The notes under the pieces are model-generated. The model saw nothing but the letters and a program-made list of their open reading frames with translations. It was not told the origin of the DNA and made no database searches. Shown here piece by piece: positions 5,058 through 5,119 of a stretch of DNA of 5,119 nt; the stretch's first letter is position 1, and the number at the start of each line of letters is the position of its first letter. The position numbers and the translations under genes were made by a program. Source of the DNA: Clostridiaceae bacterium (lineage in GTDB: Bacteria; Bacillota; Clostridia; Clostridiales; Clostridiaceae); NCBI GenBank assembly GCA_003510765.1, contig DOKV01000019.1, forward strand, positions 1 through 5,119, in the 5' to 3' direction.

Positions 5058-5119
5058 ATGAAAAACAAAGATGAAAAGACCAAGATTCTCTTTACGATGC
5101 CTGTGGAACTGAAGGAAGA
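5058..5119 (+). CDS. Start of an unidentified gene, possibly a small ribbon-helix-helix DNA-binding protein (3'-truncated)
   Basis: Only 20 complete codons are visible before the window ends, reading MKNKDEKTKILFTMPVELKE. The start is well supported: AGGAG at 5045-5049 lies 8 nt before the ATG, and a good promoter lies at 4963-4991. The pattern of a lysine-rich lead, a short beta-strand-like stretch (KILFTMP) and the beginning of a helix (VELKE) resembles the N-terminus of Arc/CopG-type ribbon-helix-helix proteins, including antitoxins. This is a guess from very little sequence, and many other proteins could begin this way. The repeats in its leader would fit autoregulation by a small DNA-binding protein. 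It appears to be a separate transcription unit from the fru operon. Confidence 0.7.
   Translation, partial: MKNKDEKTKILFTMPVELKE

Noticed and set aside
1..5119. Insertion sequence, CRISPR array, tRNA or rRNA gene, phage attachment site
   Set aside because: No transposase fragments, regularly spaced identical repeats, cloverleaf sequence or rRNA-like stretch seen on either strand.

Overview
The window looks like chromosome from a low-GC Gram-positive, most likely an anaerobic Clostridia-type Firmicute. The grounds are strong AGGAGG-type ribosome binding sites, frequent AGA/AGG arginine codons, sigma-A-like promoters with 17-bp spacers, short hairpin-plus-T-tract terminators, and an operon order (DeoR regulator, 1-phosphofructokinase, fructose PTS) typical of that group. 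No mobile element, CRISPR array, rRNA or tRNA is visible.

Layout. Positions 1-711 hold the 3' part of a two-domain glyoxalase-fold (VOC) ring-cleaving dioxygenase of the MhqO type; its 5' end lies outside the window. Positions 712-1087 are intergenic. This gap holds a short coding-like stretch of uncertain status, a strong hairpin terminator (865-897), and a near-consensus promoter (1002-1030) embedded in a cluster of about six CATAA-type 10-bp repeats, with a catabolite-repression-like site touching the -35 box. Positions 1088-4638 are a tightly packed four-gene fructose operon: fruR (DeoR-family regulator), fruK (1-phosphofructokinase), a free-standing PTS EIIA gene, and the EIIBC permease gene fruA. 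It ends at a clean terminator (4649-4680). Positions 4681-5057 are AT-rich and noncoding apart from doubtful tiny ORFs. They carry several stem-loops, one pair of them mutually exclusive, and then a second good promoter (4963-4991). That promoter drives a gene beginning at 5058, of which only 20 complete codons are visible; the start resembles a small ribbon-helix-helix DNA-binding protein.

How the genes work together. EIIA passes phosphate from HPr to the EIIB domain of FruA, whose EIIC domain imports fructose as fructose-1-phosphate. FruK phosphorylates this to fructose-1,6-bisphosphate, which enters glycolysis. FruR, the first gene of its own operon, probably represses the promoter until fructose-1-phosphate accumulates. 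Nothing in the coding part is novel. The parts most worth a second look are the phased repeat operator upstream of fruR and the structured intergenic region after fruA.
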